From positions 744,001 to 808,000 of the forward strand of contig NZ_CP014634.1 in assembly GCF_001586215.1 (NCBI RefSeq): 64,000 nucleotides of DNA. Direction: 5' to 3'. The notes under the pieces are model-generated. The model was not told the origin of the DNA. It saw nothing but the letters and a program-made list of their open reading frames with translations, and did no database searches. Made by a program: the position numbers and the translations under genes. Shown here piece by piece: positions 26,524 through 34,952 of the stretch. Each line of letters opens with the position of its first letter. The stretch's first letter is position 1. This DNA comes from Corynebacterium simulans. Lineage in GTDB: Bacteria; Actinomycetota; Actinomycetes; Mycobacteriales; Mycobacteriaceae.

Positions 26524-27138
26524 GTGAGCTCTGAACTAACTTCTTCCACCCTCGGCACCCGCGCCCGGCGCGTGGTGGCGGGGGTTGCCACATTGAACCT
26601 GTTTGGCTTCATCGTTGAAGTGGCCATGGCCTGGCACATCGGCTCGGCTTCACTGCTTGCCGACGCCGCGGATTTCCTTGAAGACTTCCTCATCAACGCA
26701 CTCGTCTTGGCGGCGCTTGGATGGTCGGTAGCGGGGCGTCGGAAAGCAAGTTACGGGCTTGCGGGACTTATCCTCATTCCGGCAATCGCGGCCTTTGCCA
26801 CTGCAATCTGGAAGATGATTAGCGGCACTCCGCCAGAAGCCTTCCTGCTTTCCGGTACCGCGGTATTTGCTATGCTCATCAACCTACTTTGCGCGGTATT
26901 GCTGCTTAGTCTGCGCAAGCATGGAAGCGCGCTGACCAAGGGTGCTTGGCTGGCGGCCCGTAATGACGTAGCGGCCAATCTTCTTATCCTACTGGCTGGC
27001 GTTATCACCATCTGGTGGTTTAGCCCATGGCCGGACATCGCTGTCGGCATTGTAGTAGGAGTTATCAACTTGAGCGCTGCGAAGGAAGTTCTAGAAGCCG
27101 CCCAGGCAGAAGACCCGGAACTAGAGCTAGAGGAATAA
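26524..27138 (+). CDS. CDF-like (cation diffusion facilitator-like) membrane protein
   Basis: 204 residues with five to six hydrophobic segments. SASLLADAADFLEDFLINALVL and LTKGAWLAARNDVAANLLILLAGV resemble the two metal-binding helices of cation efflux proteins, though the canonical HxxxD pairs are altered to DAADF and ARNDV. It may be a divergent or non-metal member. It starts at GTG four bases after the preceding stop, so it is probably co-transcribed with the PucR-type gene. Confidence 0.7.
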   Translation: MSSELTSSTLGTRARRVVAGVATLNLFGFIVEVAMAWHIGSASLLADAADFLEDFLINALVLAALGWSVAGRRKASYGLAGLILIPAIAAFATAIWKMISGTPPEAFLLSGTAVFAMLINLLCAVLLLSLRKHGSALTKGAWLAARNDVAANLLILLAGVITIWWFSPWPDIAVGIVVGVINLSAAKEVLEAAQAEDPELELEE

Positions 27139-27226
27139 TCCCCATTTTCCGAGGGTCCTTGGGACTTTTACTCCATACTCCTTATCAGAATCGCTGACCT
27201 CGATAAGGAAGGAACCTAGATCTCTC

Positions 27227-27454
27227 ATGCAGTCCCAGACCACGCAGATGCCAGCCCTGACGCCTGAACGCATCGCACAGGAACGCTCCCAGATTCAGTC
27301 CAACAAGAAGGCAATGGCGCGCGTCGCCAAGCTCGAGCGTGAAGCCTTGTCTGAGGCACGCAAGCAGGAACGCGACTTAGATACCGTGTTCCTAGGCATC
27401 CTGTCTGGGGTTCTGCTGGTCTACATGGCGCTGATGGCTGCCGCTTTGGTTTAG
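27227..27454 (+). CDS. Small single-span membrane protein, unknown
   Basis: 75 residues: a charged helical N-terminal half (ERIAQERSQIQSNKKAMARVAKLEREALSEARKQERDL reads as coiled coil in pieces) and a C-terminal membrane helix (TVFLGILSGVLLVYMALMAAALV). GGAAGGA lies 13 bases before the ATG. It is paired with the similar gene at 27466. No known function recognised. Confidence 0.65.
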   Translation: MQSQTTQMPALTPERIAQERSQIQSNKKAMARVAKLEREALSEARKQERDLDTVFLGILSGVLLVYMALMAAALV

Positions 27455-27465
27455 ATGGGAATGCC

Positions 27466-27771
27466 ATGGTGACCACGATGGAAATTCCCAACCGATACCG
27501 CAGCAAAGCTTTCGCGGAAAAAGCCCGCGAATCGGCACGCATGGCAAAGGCTTTGGAAGCCGCCAAGCGGGAGGAGCAAGAGGCCGGACGCGGCACCACC
27601 TATCTGTTGGCCGTGCTGTGTGCCTTGGTAGGTATCAGCATCTTCATCAAGTTTTGGCCGTGGGTTTTGGTTTTCTGCGCCGTCGTCATCGCGACGATTA
27701 TCGTCGTCGCGCTTCTCCCCGCCTCCTACGACGAGTCCTACCCCCAGACGGGTGCAACGCGAGATTCCTGA
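27466..27771 (+). CDS. Small two-span membrane protein, unknown
   Basis: 101 residues: a basic/acidic helical N-terminus like that of the preceding gene (KAFAEKARESARMAKALEAAKREEQ), then two adjacent hydrophobic segments (YLLAVLCALVGISIFIKF, WVLVFCAVVIATIIVVALL) and a polar tail. It starts 12 bases after the preceding gene and is probably in the same operon. Function unknown. Confidence 0.65.
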   Translation: MVTTMEIPNRYRSKAFAEKARESARMAKALEAAKREEQEAGRGTTYLLAVLCALVGISIFIKFWPWVLVFCAVVIATIIVVALLPASYDESYPQTGATRDS

Positions 27772-27813
27772 ATCTTTTGTGAATTATGCAAATCTTATGC
27801 ACTACCAGCAGCA

Positions 27814-27833
27814 TGAATGATATGTATGATTCA
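27814..27833 (+). promoter_or_regulatory. Candidate ARG-box-like palindrome upstream of arcA
   Basis: TGAATGATATGTATGATTCA is an imperfect palindrome with TGAAT/ATTCA arms, the arrangement of ArgR operators. It lies about 100 bases before the arginine deiminase start. A direct repeat TTATGCA (27785-27791, 27796-27802) sits just upstream. Assignment to ArgR is inference. Confidence 0.4.
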
Positions 27834-27930
27834 AATTACTATTCATTTCGCCATGTGACCCATAACTCATAAGGGTTTAGTTACTGTTGCCTCCAGCACC
27901 AAATACTTGAAAAGGAAGGCACAGATTTAC

Positions 27931-29208
27931 ATGATGGATTCTGTTGAAACCTCCGGTAACAAAGACGGGCAGCAACTCGGCGCTTGGTCAGAGGTAGGCA
28001 AACTCCGCCAGGTAATGGTCTGCCGCCCCGGCCTGGCACACGAGAGGCTCACTCCAAACAACTGCAAGGAGCTGCTTTTCGACGACGTCCTGTGGGTCGA
28101 GGAAGCGCAGCGCCACCACGATGAGTTCGTAGCCCGCATGGAAGACCGCGGCGTCGAGGTGTTGCACATGCGCGTCCTGCTAGAAGAAACGCTGGCGACC
28201 AAGGAAGGCCGCGAGTTCATCCTCGGCAACAAGCTACTGGATAAGAACGTCGGCGTGGGCGTGGGCAGCGAATTGCGCGAGTGGTTTAGCGGGCTGGACA
28301 ACAAGACTCTGGCCGAACTTCTCATCGGCGGAGTGCCTTTCAACGAAATCCCCAAGGGCCTCGGCCATGGCGTCATTGACACCATGCGCAACGTGTACGC
28401 TCCCGATGAGTTCGCGCTGCGTCCTCTGCCCAATAGCCAGTTCTCCCGCGATAACTCCGCCTGGATTTACGGCGGTGTCTCGTTGAATCCGATGCGCCTT
28501 CCTGCCCGCCACCAGGAGACGATGCTCACGCGTGCTATCTACCGCTACCATCCGCGCTTTGCCAACGCATCCTTTGAGTTCTGGTACGGCGACACCGACG
28601 AGGATCCGGGCCTTGCCGCCCTCGAGGGCGGTGACATCATGCCGGTGGGCAATGGTGCGGTCCTAGTGGGCATGGGCGAGCGCACTACTTGGCAGGGTGT
28701 GAGCCGCTTGGCCAGCAACCTGTTCAAGGCGGGTGCAGCAGAAAAGGTCATCATCGCAGCCATGGCCCCAGATCGCGCCTCGATGCACCTGGATACCGTG
28801 TTCACCTTCCTCGACGCCGACAAGGCCACCGCCTATCCGCGCGTGGTGGATACCATCCGTCCGCTTATCCTGCGCCCTGCAGATGATCAGAAAAAGCTGG
28901 AACTCGAAAGCCCAGACAAGCACTTCGTCACGGTGGTCGAGGAAGCGCTCGGCCTGGATAAGCTCCACGTCGTAGAAACTGGCGGCAATTCCTATGCCGC
29001 GGCGCGTGAGCAGTGGGATGACGCCAACAACGTGGTTGCCTTGGAGCCCGGAGTGGTCGTGGCTTACGATCGCAACAAACACACCAATGCCAAGCTTCGC
29101 GACGCCGGCGTCGAAGTCATCGAGATCGGCTCGGCCGAACTGGGCCGTGGTCGCGGTGGCGGACACTGCATGACCTGCCCTATCGTGCGCGATGCAGTGG
29201 ACTACTAA
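27931..29208 (+). CDS. arcA: Arginine deiminase ArcA
   Basis: 425 residues; hydrolyses L-arginine to citrulline and ammonia. Family landmarks: LMVxRPG-like [42 protein letters not shown] and the catalytic Cys near residue 413 in [11 protein letters not shown]. Start chosen at ATG 27931 behind AAGGAAGG (11 bases); an upstream TTG frame is open but lacks a site. A permease gene follows after 15 bases. No arcB (ornithine carbamoyltransferase) or arcC (carbamate kinase) is nearby, so energy recovery would need genes elsewhere, or the enzyme serves ammonia release and acid tolerance. Confidence 0.95.
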   Translation: MMDSVETSGNKDGQQLGAWSEVGKLRQVMVCRPGLAHERLTPNNCKELLFDDVLWVEEAQRHHDEFVARMEDRGVEVLHMRVLLEETLATKEGREFILGNKLLDKNVGVGVGSELREWFSGLDNKTLAELLIGGVPFNEIPKGLGHGVIDTMRNVYAPDEFALRPLPNSQFSRDNSAWIYGGVSLNPMRLPARHQETMLTRAIYRYHPRFANASFEFWYGDTDEDPGLAALEGGDIMPVGNGAVLVGMGERTTWQGVSRLASNLFKAGAAEKVIIAAMAPDRASMHLDTVFTFLDADKATAYPRVVDTIRPLILRPADDQKKLELESPDKHFVTVVEEALGLDKLHVVETGGNSYAAAREQWDDANNVVALEPGVVVAYDRNKHTNAKLRDAGVEVIEIGSAELGRGRGGGHCMTCPIVRDAVDY

Positions 29209-29223
29209 GGGGAGAACTAGCCG

Positions 29224-30540
29224 ATGACAACATATGACACTGCCGCGCCCGCCGCGGACGAGACCGCATCTACTGCCTCCCCAGTAGGTCGCGAGGGTAA
29301 GAAGACCGAAGGTACTGCGCTGGGCTGGGTGCTCGCGCTCTTCGGCACCGCGATGGGCGCAGGTATCCTCTTCCTTCCGCTACAGGCGGGCACCTTTGGC
29401 TTCTGGCCGCTGGCCTTTGCTACGGCCATCATCTTCCCAGTGGTCTATTTCTCCCACCGGACCTACGCGCGCATCGTCTCGGGTGCTCCGGTCAAAGACC
29501 ACGGGCTTGACGTCCTCGAGCTGGTACGCAAGTACTTGGGCCGGCATACCGGCCTCTTCGTGGCATTGATGTACTCGCTGGCGAACATCCCCACGGTGTT
29601 CATCTACGCCATCTCGTTGACCAACGCCATCGACAGCTTCATTGTCAATCAGCTCCACGGACCATCCATTAACCGCTGGGTTCTTTCGGTCCTGTGCGTG
29701 GGCATCCTGACCGGCATCTTCGCCATCGGCCGCAAGCCCATGCTGTGGCTGGCGCAGGCGCTGGTCTATCCGCTCATCATCTCTTTGGCTGCTACCTCGA
29801 TCTATCTGATCCCGCAGTGGGACCTGCGTTCCTTCATGGAAGTGGAATATCAAGATGGCAGCTGGCCGTATATCTTGCTCGGCTCAGTACTGATTCTTCC
29901 GGTGCTTGCCTTTTCTTTTTCGCACATGGCCGGCCTTTCCCAATTCTCCGTGGATATGCAGCCAACCTACGGCGAGAAGACGGAAAAGCGCGTTACCCGC
30001 ATCGAGCTCTACACCGCCGCTCTGCTGGTCATCTTCACGATGTTCTTCGTCTGGTCCTGCGTGTTGGCCTTGGGCGCCGATGGCATGAAGGAAGCAACGG
30101 AGCAGAACCTGCCAGTACTGTCCTACTTCGCCAACGTCACCGGCGTACCGCTGCTTGCCTGGCTGGCCCCGATGGTCGTTATCTTCGCGATTATTACCTC
30201 TTACTTCGGCACCATGCTCGGTGCTGAGGAGGGCACCTCCTATATGGTGCGCCTCATCGCGCCACGCACTGCGAACCGTCTGAACCGCCGCGGATTGCTC
30301 ACCATCGTCTACACGTTCATCTTTGTCACCGGCACGCTGGTCTCAGTGTTCAATCCGCCAATCCTCAACCTCATCTACTTGGTGGGTGGCGTCTTCGATG
30401 CGGTCCTTATCTTCCTGCTTCCGGTCTACATGTTCCACCGGGTCAAGGAGTACAAGGCCTACCGCCATGACCCGTGGAACTACTTTGTGTTCTTCTTTGG
30501 TTCGGTGATTCTGGCAGTCACCATCTGGGACCTGTTCTAG
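29224..30540 (+). CDS. HAAAP/SdaC-type amino-acid permease paired with arcA
   Basis: 438 residues, 11 hydrophobic helices. The N-terminal LALFGTAMGAGILFLPLQAG and GVFDAVLIFLLPVYMFH near the end match the hydroxy/aromatic amino-acid permease family (SdaC/TdcC-like), not the usual ArcD APC antiporter. Being in an operon with arcA it is a candidate arginine importer or arginine/citrulline exchanger, by context only. The stop codon overlaps the convergent nucleoside hydrolase by four bases. Confidence 0.85.
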   Translation: MTTYDTAAPAADETASTASPVGREGKKTEGTALGWVLALFGTAMGAGILFLPLQAGTFGFWPLAFATAIIFPVVYFSHRTYARIVSGAPVKDHGLDVLELVRKYLGRHTGLFVALMYSLANIPTVFIYAISLTNAIDSFIVNQLHGPSINRWVLSVLCVGILTGIFAIGRKPMLWLAQALVYPLIISLAATSIYLIPQWDLRSFMEVEYQDGSWPYILLGSVLILPVLAFSFSHMAGLSQFSVDMQPTYGEKTEKRVTRIELYTAALLVIFTMFFVWSCVLALGADGMKEATEQNLPVLSYFANVTGVPLLAWLAPMVVIFAIITSYFGTMLGAEEGTSYMVRLIAPRTANRLNRRGLLTIVYTFIFVTGTLVSVFNPPILNLIYLVGGVFDAVLIFLLPVYMFHRVKEYKAYRHDPWNYFVFFFGSVILAVTIWDLF

Positions 30541-31511
30541 TCCGCTTTCTGAATCGGACGGTTTGGGTTGGTCTGGGTTTCCAGGACGTCGCCAAGCAAG
30601 CCAAAGAAGCTTTCGCGGTCCGCCTTTTCGATGACGGTCGCGTTAGCTTCCAAGCCAAAGGTCTCCCAGGCCATTGCCGCATAGCCTCGCGTAATACCGT
30701 TGCCCGTGACCACGTCTACCTTGTAGCGCCCGGATTCTTGGATGAGTTCTGGGTGCAACAGCGTTGCTAGCGTCATCGAATCCGGGTGGGTGGAACCGCC
30801 AATACCGGCGGCTTCATCGAAGTCCAAGGTGGTATCGCACATGGCCTTGAAAAACTTGGCAATCGGGGTGCCCACCGCGACCTTTTGGTCATACTCCGCG
30901 CGCGGCATGGTGGCGTCATTGAAGGTCACTGGATCCCACGGCATCACGACGATGTCCTCAAAACCAGCGCCGAAGACAATCTGCGCCGCTTCCGGGTCGA
31001 CGTAAAAGTTAAACTCCGCGGCCGGCGTAATGTTTCCACGGCCATTGTTGGAACCGCCCATGATGTAAAGCGACTTCACATTCTTTACAAAGTTGCGGTC
31101 TTTGACCACTGCCGTTGCGATATTCGTCAGCGGCCCGATTGCCACCACGGATACCTCGCCTGGGTTCTCCGCGGTGATACGCAACAGGGCGTCGACAGCA
31201 TGCTCTTTTTCTACCTCGCAACCTGAAAAGTCCATGCTGAGGCCTCCCGAACCGTCACCGTGAACGTCTTCTGCCGAGGCCCACTCCTGCAGCATCGGCT
31301 GCGAGCAACCGGCATAGATAGGCACCTCGCCCAGCTTGCCCGCCGCATTCAAGGTCATGTGCGCATTCTTAATCTGCTGCTCAAAGCCCACGTTGCCAGC
31401 CACCATCGTGATAGCACGGAAATCCGCGCGCGTATTCAACAAGCCAACCAGGATTGCTACGCAATCGTCTTGAGCAGTATCGGTATCGAGAATGAAAGGA
31501 ACGGTAGACAT
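30537..31511 (-). CDS. Nucleoside hydrolase (IunH/RihC-like)
   Basis: 324 residues. Ca-binding DTDTAQDD motif at residues 9-16, VSVVAIGPLTNIATAV, YIMGG, AEFNFYVDPEAAQIV and a late SHPDSM-type segment (GGSTHPDSMTLAT) match inosine/uridine nucleoside hydrolases, which split ribonucleosides into base and ribose. RBS AAGGAAG. It lies 107 bases downstream of the UlaA-type PTS genes in the same direction, with a strong terminator between, so it may be separately transcribed but functionally linked. Confidence 0.92.
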   Translation of the reverse strand: MSTVPFILDTDTAQDDCVAILVGLLNTRADFRAITMVAGNVGFEQQIKNAHMTLNAAGKLGEVPIYAGCSQPMLQEWASAEDVHGDGSGGLSMDFSGCEVEKEHAVDALLRITAENPGEVSVVAIGPLTNIATAVVKDRNFVKNVKSLYIMGGSNNGRGNITPAAEFNFYVDPEAAQIVFGAGFEDIVVMPWDPVTFNDATMPRAEYDQKVAVGTPIAKFFKAMCDTTLDFDEAAGIGGSTHPDSMTLATLLHPELIQESGRYKVDVVTGNGITRGYAAMAWETFGLEANATVIEKADRESFFGLLGDVLETQTNPNRPIQKAD

Positions 31512-31578
31512 TATCTTCCTTAAGCAGTGTGGACATCGGGCTAGTTAGGCCTCCAATTTATCCTGTGCACGGGCGCGC

Positions 31579-31609
31579 AAAAAAAGCGCGCAAGTACATC
31601 CTTGCGCGC
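31579..31609 (-). terminator. Rho-independent terminator after the UlaA-type gene
   Basis: On the minus strand GCGCGCAAG-GATGTA-CTTGCGCGC is followed by seven T. The stem is a perfect 9 bp and begins about ten bases after the stop codon. Confidence 0.92.
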
Positions 31610-31617
31610 AGTTGAAA

Positions 31618-33192
31618 TTAGACCCTCGAAGGCGGAACCGGAGCACCCTTCGGAGGAAGCACCTTGGGGTACTTCTTCGAAGCTGCGGTCTGGCCAGCGG
31701 CTAATGGCTTAACGCCAGATGCCTCAGCCTTTGGGGTGGCAGCGCCCGGCTGCTCACGCCACGGGGTGGGGTCCCAGTTGGTGGCCACAAGCTTGCGCTG
31801 AGAGAACCAGCCCAGGGCCAAGACGACCAAGCCAAGTACAGCGATGAGCACGAGGCCAAACGCTCCGCCGTCCTTGGAGGACCAGCCCAGGAGCAGGCCG
31901 AACCAGCCAAAGTCGGCGTCGCCAAAGGTGGTGTTAGCATCGCCGAAGGAGCCGAGCACGCCCAGGAGGAAGGCCGGCAGGAAGGTGATGATGAGGCCGT
32001 TAACAAACGCACCGAAGATGGCGCCGCGGCGTCCGCCGGTTGCGTTGGCGTAGACGCCCGCTGCACCACCTGTGAAGAAGTGCGGCACGAGGCCTGGCAG
32101 GATCAGCGCCACACCGAATGTTGGACCGAGCCATGCGGCCAGAACAGCGAGGCCGATGAGGCCGCCGATGAAGGAGAAGATGAAGCCCACCAGCACGGCG
32201 TTTTGTGCGTACGGGAAGACGATAGGCGCGTCCAGAGCCGGGATGGCACCGGGGACAACCTTGGCGGCGATGCCCTGGAATGCAGGGACGAGTTCGCCCA
32301 AGATGGTGCGCACGCCAAAGAGGATCACGGCCACGGCCACGCCGAATTGGAGGCCTTGGGTAAAGGACTGCATGAGGTAGTTACCCACGTTGGTGGCACC
32401 GCCTTCGAATGCAGTGAAGGCCTCCTCGGTACCAGCGCGCACCATGAACATGACGGCGAGCACGATGTACATGAGAGCCATGGACAGTGCGGTAGCCACC
32501 ATGGAGTCGCGCAGGAAGCGCAGGCCTTCGGGAAGCTTGAGCTCCTCCGTGGACTTGGACATCTTCTCGCCCTTGCCGCCAACTGCCTTGCCCACGGCAC
32601 CGGCAGCAAGGTAGCCGGCAGTGCCGAAGTGACCAATTGCGATGGAGTCGTCGCCGGTGATGCGGCGCGTCCACGGGTGTGCAATGGCAGGCAGGGACAC
32701 CATCAAGATACCCAGCAACGCGGCGCCAAAGGCAACCACGATCCACGAAGAGTATCCAGCAGGTGCGAGGACCATGGTCAGCAAGGTGGCCATGAACAGC
32801 ACGTGGTGGCCGGTCAGGAACACATAGCTCATCGGGGTAAACCGGGCCAAGATCAAGGAGACCACGAAGCCCAGAATCATAATCCAGGCTACTTGGGAGC
32901 CGAACTGGTCTTGGGCAATGCCCACGATGGCCTCATTGGTGGGCACCACGCCCTGCGCGCCGGTGGCGCCGGTGATCATGGCGCCGAGGGGTTCCAGCGA
33001 GGCGGTGACCAAGCCGGCACCCGCGCCCACCAGGAGGAAGCCGAGTGTGGCCTTGATGGCGCCGCCGAGGACCTGGCCCGCGCCACGGCCCATTGCGGCG
33101 AGACCCACCGCGGTAATGATGCCGATTAGGAACGCCGGCACGGAGAGAATTTCATTGACCAAGAAGTTGGCAATGTTCAACAAGACATCCAT
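31618..33192 (-). CDS. PTS permease IIC, ascorbate (UlaA/SgaT) type
   Basis: 524 residues with about 11 membrane helices. RFTPMSYVFLTGHHVLFMATLL, FGTAGYLAAGAVGK, ALDAPIVFPYAQNAVLVGF and GLVPHFFTGGAAGVYANATGGRRGA are characteristic of the UlaA family. The C-terminal 70 residues are a Pro/Ala-rich cytoplasmic tail. RBS AAGGAG; nine bases separate it from the upstream IIAB gene. The family imports L-ascorbate or other C5/C6 acids with phosphorylation, but the neighbouring nucleoside hydrolase hints at a ribose-containing substrate. Confidence 0.93.
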   Translation of the reverse strand: MDVLLNIANFLVNEILSVPAFLIGIITAVGLAAMGRGAGQVLGGAIKATLGFLLVGAGAGLVTASLEPLGAMITGATGAQGVVPTNEAIVGIAQDQFGSQVAWIMILGFVVSLILARFTPMSYVFLTGHHVLFMATLLTMVLAPAGYSSWIVVAFGAALLGILMVSLPAIAHPWTRRITGDDSIAIGHFGTAGYLAAGAVGKAVGGKGEKMSKSTEELKLPEGLRFLRDSMVATALSMALMYIVLAVMFMVRAGTEEAFTAFEGGATNVGNYLMQSFTQGLQFGVAVAVILFGVRTILGELVPAFQGIAAKVVPGAIPALDAPIVFPYAQNAVLVGFIFSFIGGLIGLAVLAAWLGPTFGVALILPGLVPHFFTGGAAGVYANATGGRRGAIFGAFVNGLIITFLPAFLLGVLGSFGDANTTFGDADFGWFGLLLGWSSKDGGAFGLVLIAVLGLVVLALGWFSQRKLVATNWDPTPWREQPGAATPKAEASGVKPLAAGQTAASKKYPKVLPPKGAPVPPSRV

Positions 33193-33201
33193 GAGTGCTC
33201 C

Positions 33202-34041
33202 TTAGACGTCGTAAAGCTCGCGCAGAGCAGAATCGATTTCGGACATGTTCGTAAAGTCTTCGATGACGTGGACGGGCACCCCGACGTCGCCAAGCGTTGC
33301 AGCGATTTCCCCGGAGGTCAGCAGGAAGTCAGCTTCCTTCGCACGCCCCTTGGCCGAAATCGTGTCTGTTGCCTCGACGGTGAGGTACTTGCCCCAGCCC
33401 CATTCATCGAGGACCTGCTCCAGCGTGTTCTTCAGGAACAACGACGTGCCCAAGCCATTGCCGCACACGGTGTAGATTTTGCCTTTTGAAGCCACCGAAT
33501 CAGCCGCGATCTGGTGCTCGGCGCCCTCTCGCGCGTCACTGTGATCAGCTGCAGGAGCCGCGCTTGCCGACGCCGCTCCTACCCCACCGTTCGCAACATC
33601 CACAAGCACCTGTCGCAGCTCAGCTTCGCTTTCTACAGAATCCAGACGCGCACGCACGTCCTTCTTCCCGAGCAGCCCAGCCAGCTCTTTCATTGCCTTC
33701 AGGTGCTCGGATGAATCCTTCGCCGCAAGTGCTACGACAAGATTCACGGGGTCATTGGCTTTGGAACCGAACTCCACTGGTCGATCCAGGCGGACCCACG
33801 ACAACGCCGTTTCGCGCACTGCCTCCGACGGCCGCGCGTGGGCAAAAGCGAAGCCCGGTGCGACCACAATGTACGGTCCATTTTCCTCCACCGAGCGCAC
33901 CATCGCCTCGGTGTATGCCGGGCTGGTCTTACCCGCCCCAACGAGCAAGCCGCCCGCCAACTCAATAGCTTCACGCCAGTCACCAGCACGGCCGTGCAGA
34001 TCAACCGCATCCTCCGCGAGCAACGCATTCAGCATGGACAT
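33202..34041 (-). CDS. PTS IIA-IIB fusion partner of the UlaA-type permease
   Basis: 279 residues in two domains. Residues 1-150 are a mannitol/fructose-type IIA with phospho-His near position 68 (FAFAHARPSEAV). After an Ala/Ser-rich linker (about 150-185), residues 186-279 are an SgaB-type IIB with phospho-Cys near 193 (TVCGNGLGTS). It passes phosphate from HPr to the substrate carried by the IIC encoded next. RBS AGGAGGA. An antisense copy of the 13-mer GCTTGCCGACGCC falls in the linker. Confidence 0.93.
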   Translation of the reverse strand: MSMLNALLAEDAVDLHGRAGDWREAIELAGGLLVGAGKTSPAYTEAMVRSVEENGPYIVVAPGFAFAHARPSEAVRETALSWVRLDRPVEFGSKANDPVNLVVALAAKDSSEHLKAMKELAGLLGKKDVRARLDSVESEAELRQVLVDVANGGVGAASASAAPAADHSDAREGAEHQIAADSVASKGKIYTVCGNGLGTSLFLKNTLEQVLDEWGWGKYLTVEATDTISAKGRAKEADFLLTSGEIAATLGDVGVPVHVIEDFTNMSEIDSALRELYDV

Positions 34042-34290
34042 ACGTGTCCTCCTACCTTTACTCTTTGCTGGCCAAGAAGGATATGACCAGCCCTAGCTAA
34101 AGTAATTACCAGGTATGCAAACGTTTACCTAACCGTTGACGAATATTTAGACACATGCCATTCAACACTCGTTTCTGCCCTATCACGCAGCCCAAGAATG
34201 GAAGCCGCATTCACACTTGCACACCGTCAAGCAGAGCAGGCCGAAAGTTTTCCATTCACGATCTGTTTCCATAGTGTCGCGGAAAAGGCC
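34042..34290. other. Upstream region of the PTS IIAB-IIC genes
   Basis: Non-coding; it should hold the minus-strand promoter of the PTS genes. No clear operator was recognised. Confidence 0.4.
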
Positions 34291-34296
34291 ACATAA

Positions 34297-34880
34297 TGGC
34301 CTCAATATTTCGAACGGTCTCCTGGCCGCTCCATCAACAACGACGCGCCCTATGTAGGACAACACCCAAACATCGACGGCCAGCAGCGTCTCACCAGCTT
34401 GCATGCAGCAATCAAGGGATATTCTGTCCGTGCTCTCAACTACAGCAAGAAGAAGATCACGATCGCGTTCAATCCTTTCAGCGAAAAGTTCGAGTTCCGT
34501 ACCCCTCCAATTGCCAAATCCCCTGAATGGGTTGCAGACATCTCCACTGTTTTCGACAGTCCGTACAAGGCAACACGTACGTTCCTTCGCCGATACGAGG
34601 AAGCAGGCGGAGAGCTCACCGATAGCTAGGGAGAAAAACCACGATACTTTTGCCAAGCTATCCGACCTACTCAAATACCAATTTGATGTTGTCCACCTTC
34701 AAAGCGCGGCTGACAAGCGTCTTATGGCGGACGTCTTCGTGCGCATCAATTCCGAAGGCGTACGCCTCAAGGCCGCCGACTACATCCTCACGTGGTTGAG
34801 CGTTTGCTGACCCGAAGGCCGCGAGCAAATTGAAGAGTTTTCTCGCAATTGCCAGGACTTAACCGAGCTCCAATCTTCAT
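34297..34880 (+). pseudogene. Decayed DUF262 (GmrSD-type restriction) gene
   Basis: Three readable pieces in order. First, frame 1: WPQYFERSPGRS...NIDGQQRLTSLHAAIKGY, with the DGQQRLTSL signature of DUF262 nucleases, to a stop at about 34627. Second, a different frame: LLKYQFDVVHLQSAADKRLM, ADVFVRINSEGVRLKAADYI, LTWLSV, then an in-frame stop. Third, the same frame continues as PEGREQIEEFSRNCQDLTEL. Only about 190 codons of a usual 500-700-residue protein remain, so it is a remnant of a phage-defence gene. Confidence 0.75.
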
Positions 34881-34928
34881 AGGTTTTCAAAGACTTCATA
34901 AATTTCATAAACTTCATAAGTCTTCATA
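34876..34928 (+). repeat. Five TTCATA repeats before the AAA ATPase gene
   Basis: TTCATA occurs at 34876, 34895, 34904, 34913 and 34923; the last four are spaced 9-10 bases (about one helical turn). They end about 25 bases before the chosen ATPase start, so they are a possible operator for autoregulation. Confidence 0.7.
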
Positions 34929-34952
34929 GGGATGTTTCGCTACGATGTGAGT

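Noticed and set aside
32080..33129. 349-codon plus-strand frame opposite the UlaA-type gene
   Set aside because: Gly/His/Glu-rich antisense translation of membrane helices.
34876..34928. CRISPR-like array
   Set aside because: Units are only 9-10 bases without unique spacers; better read as tandem operator-like repeats.
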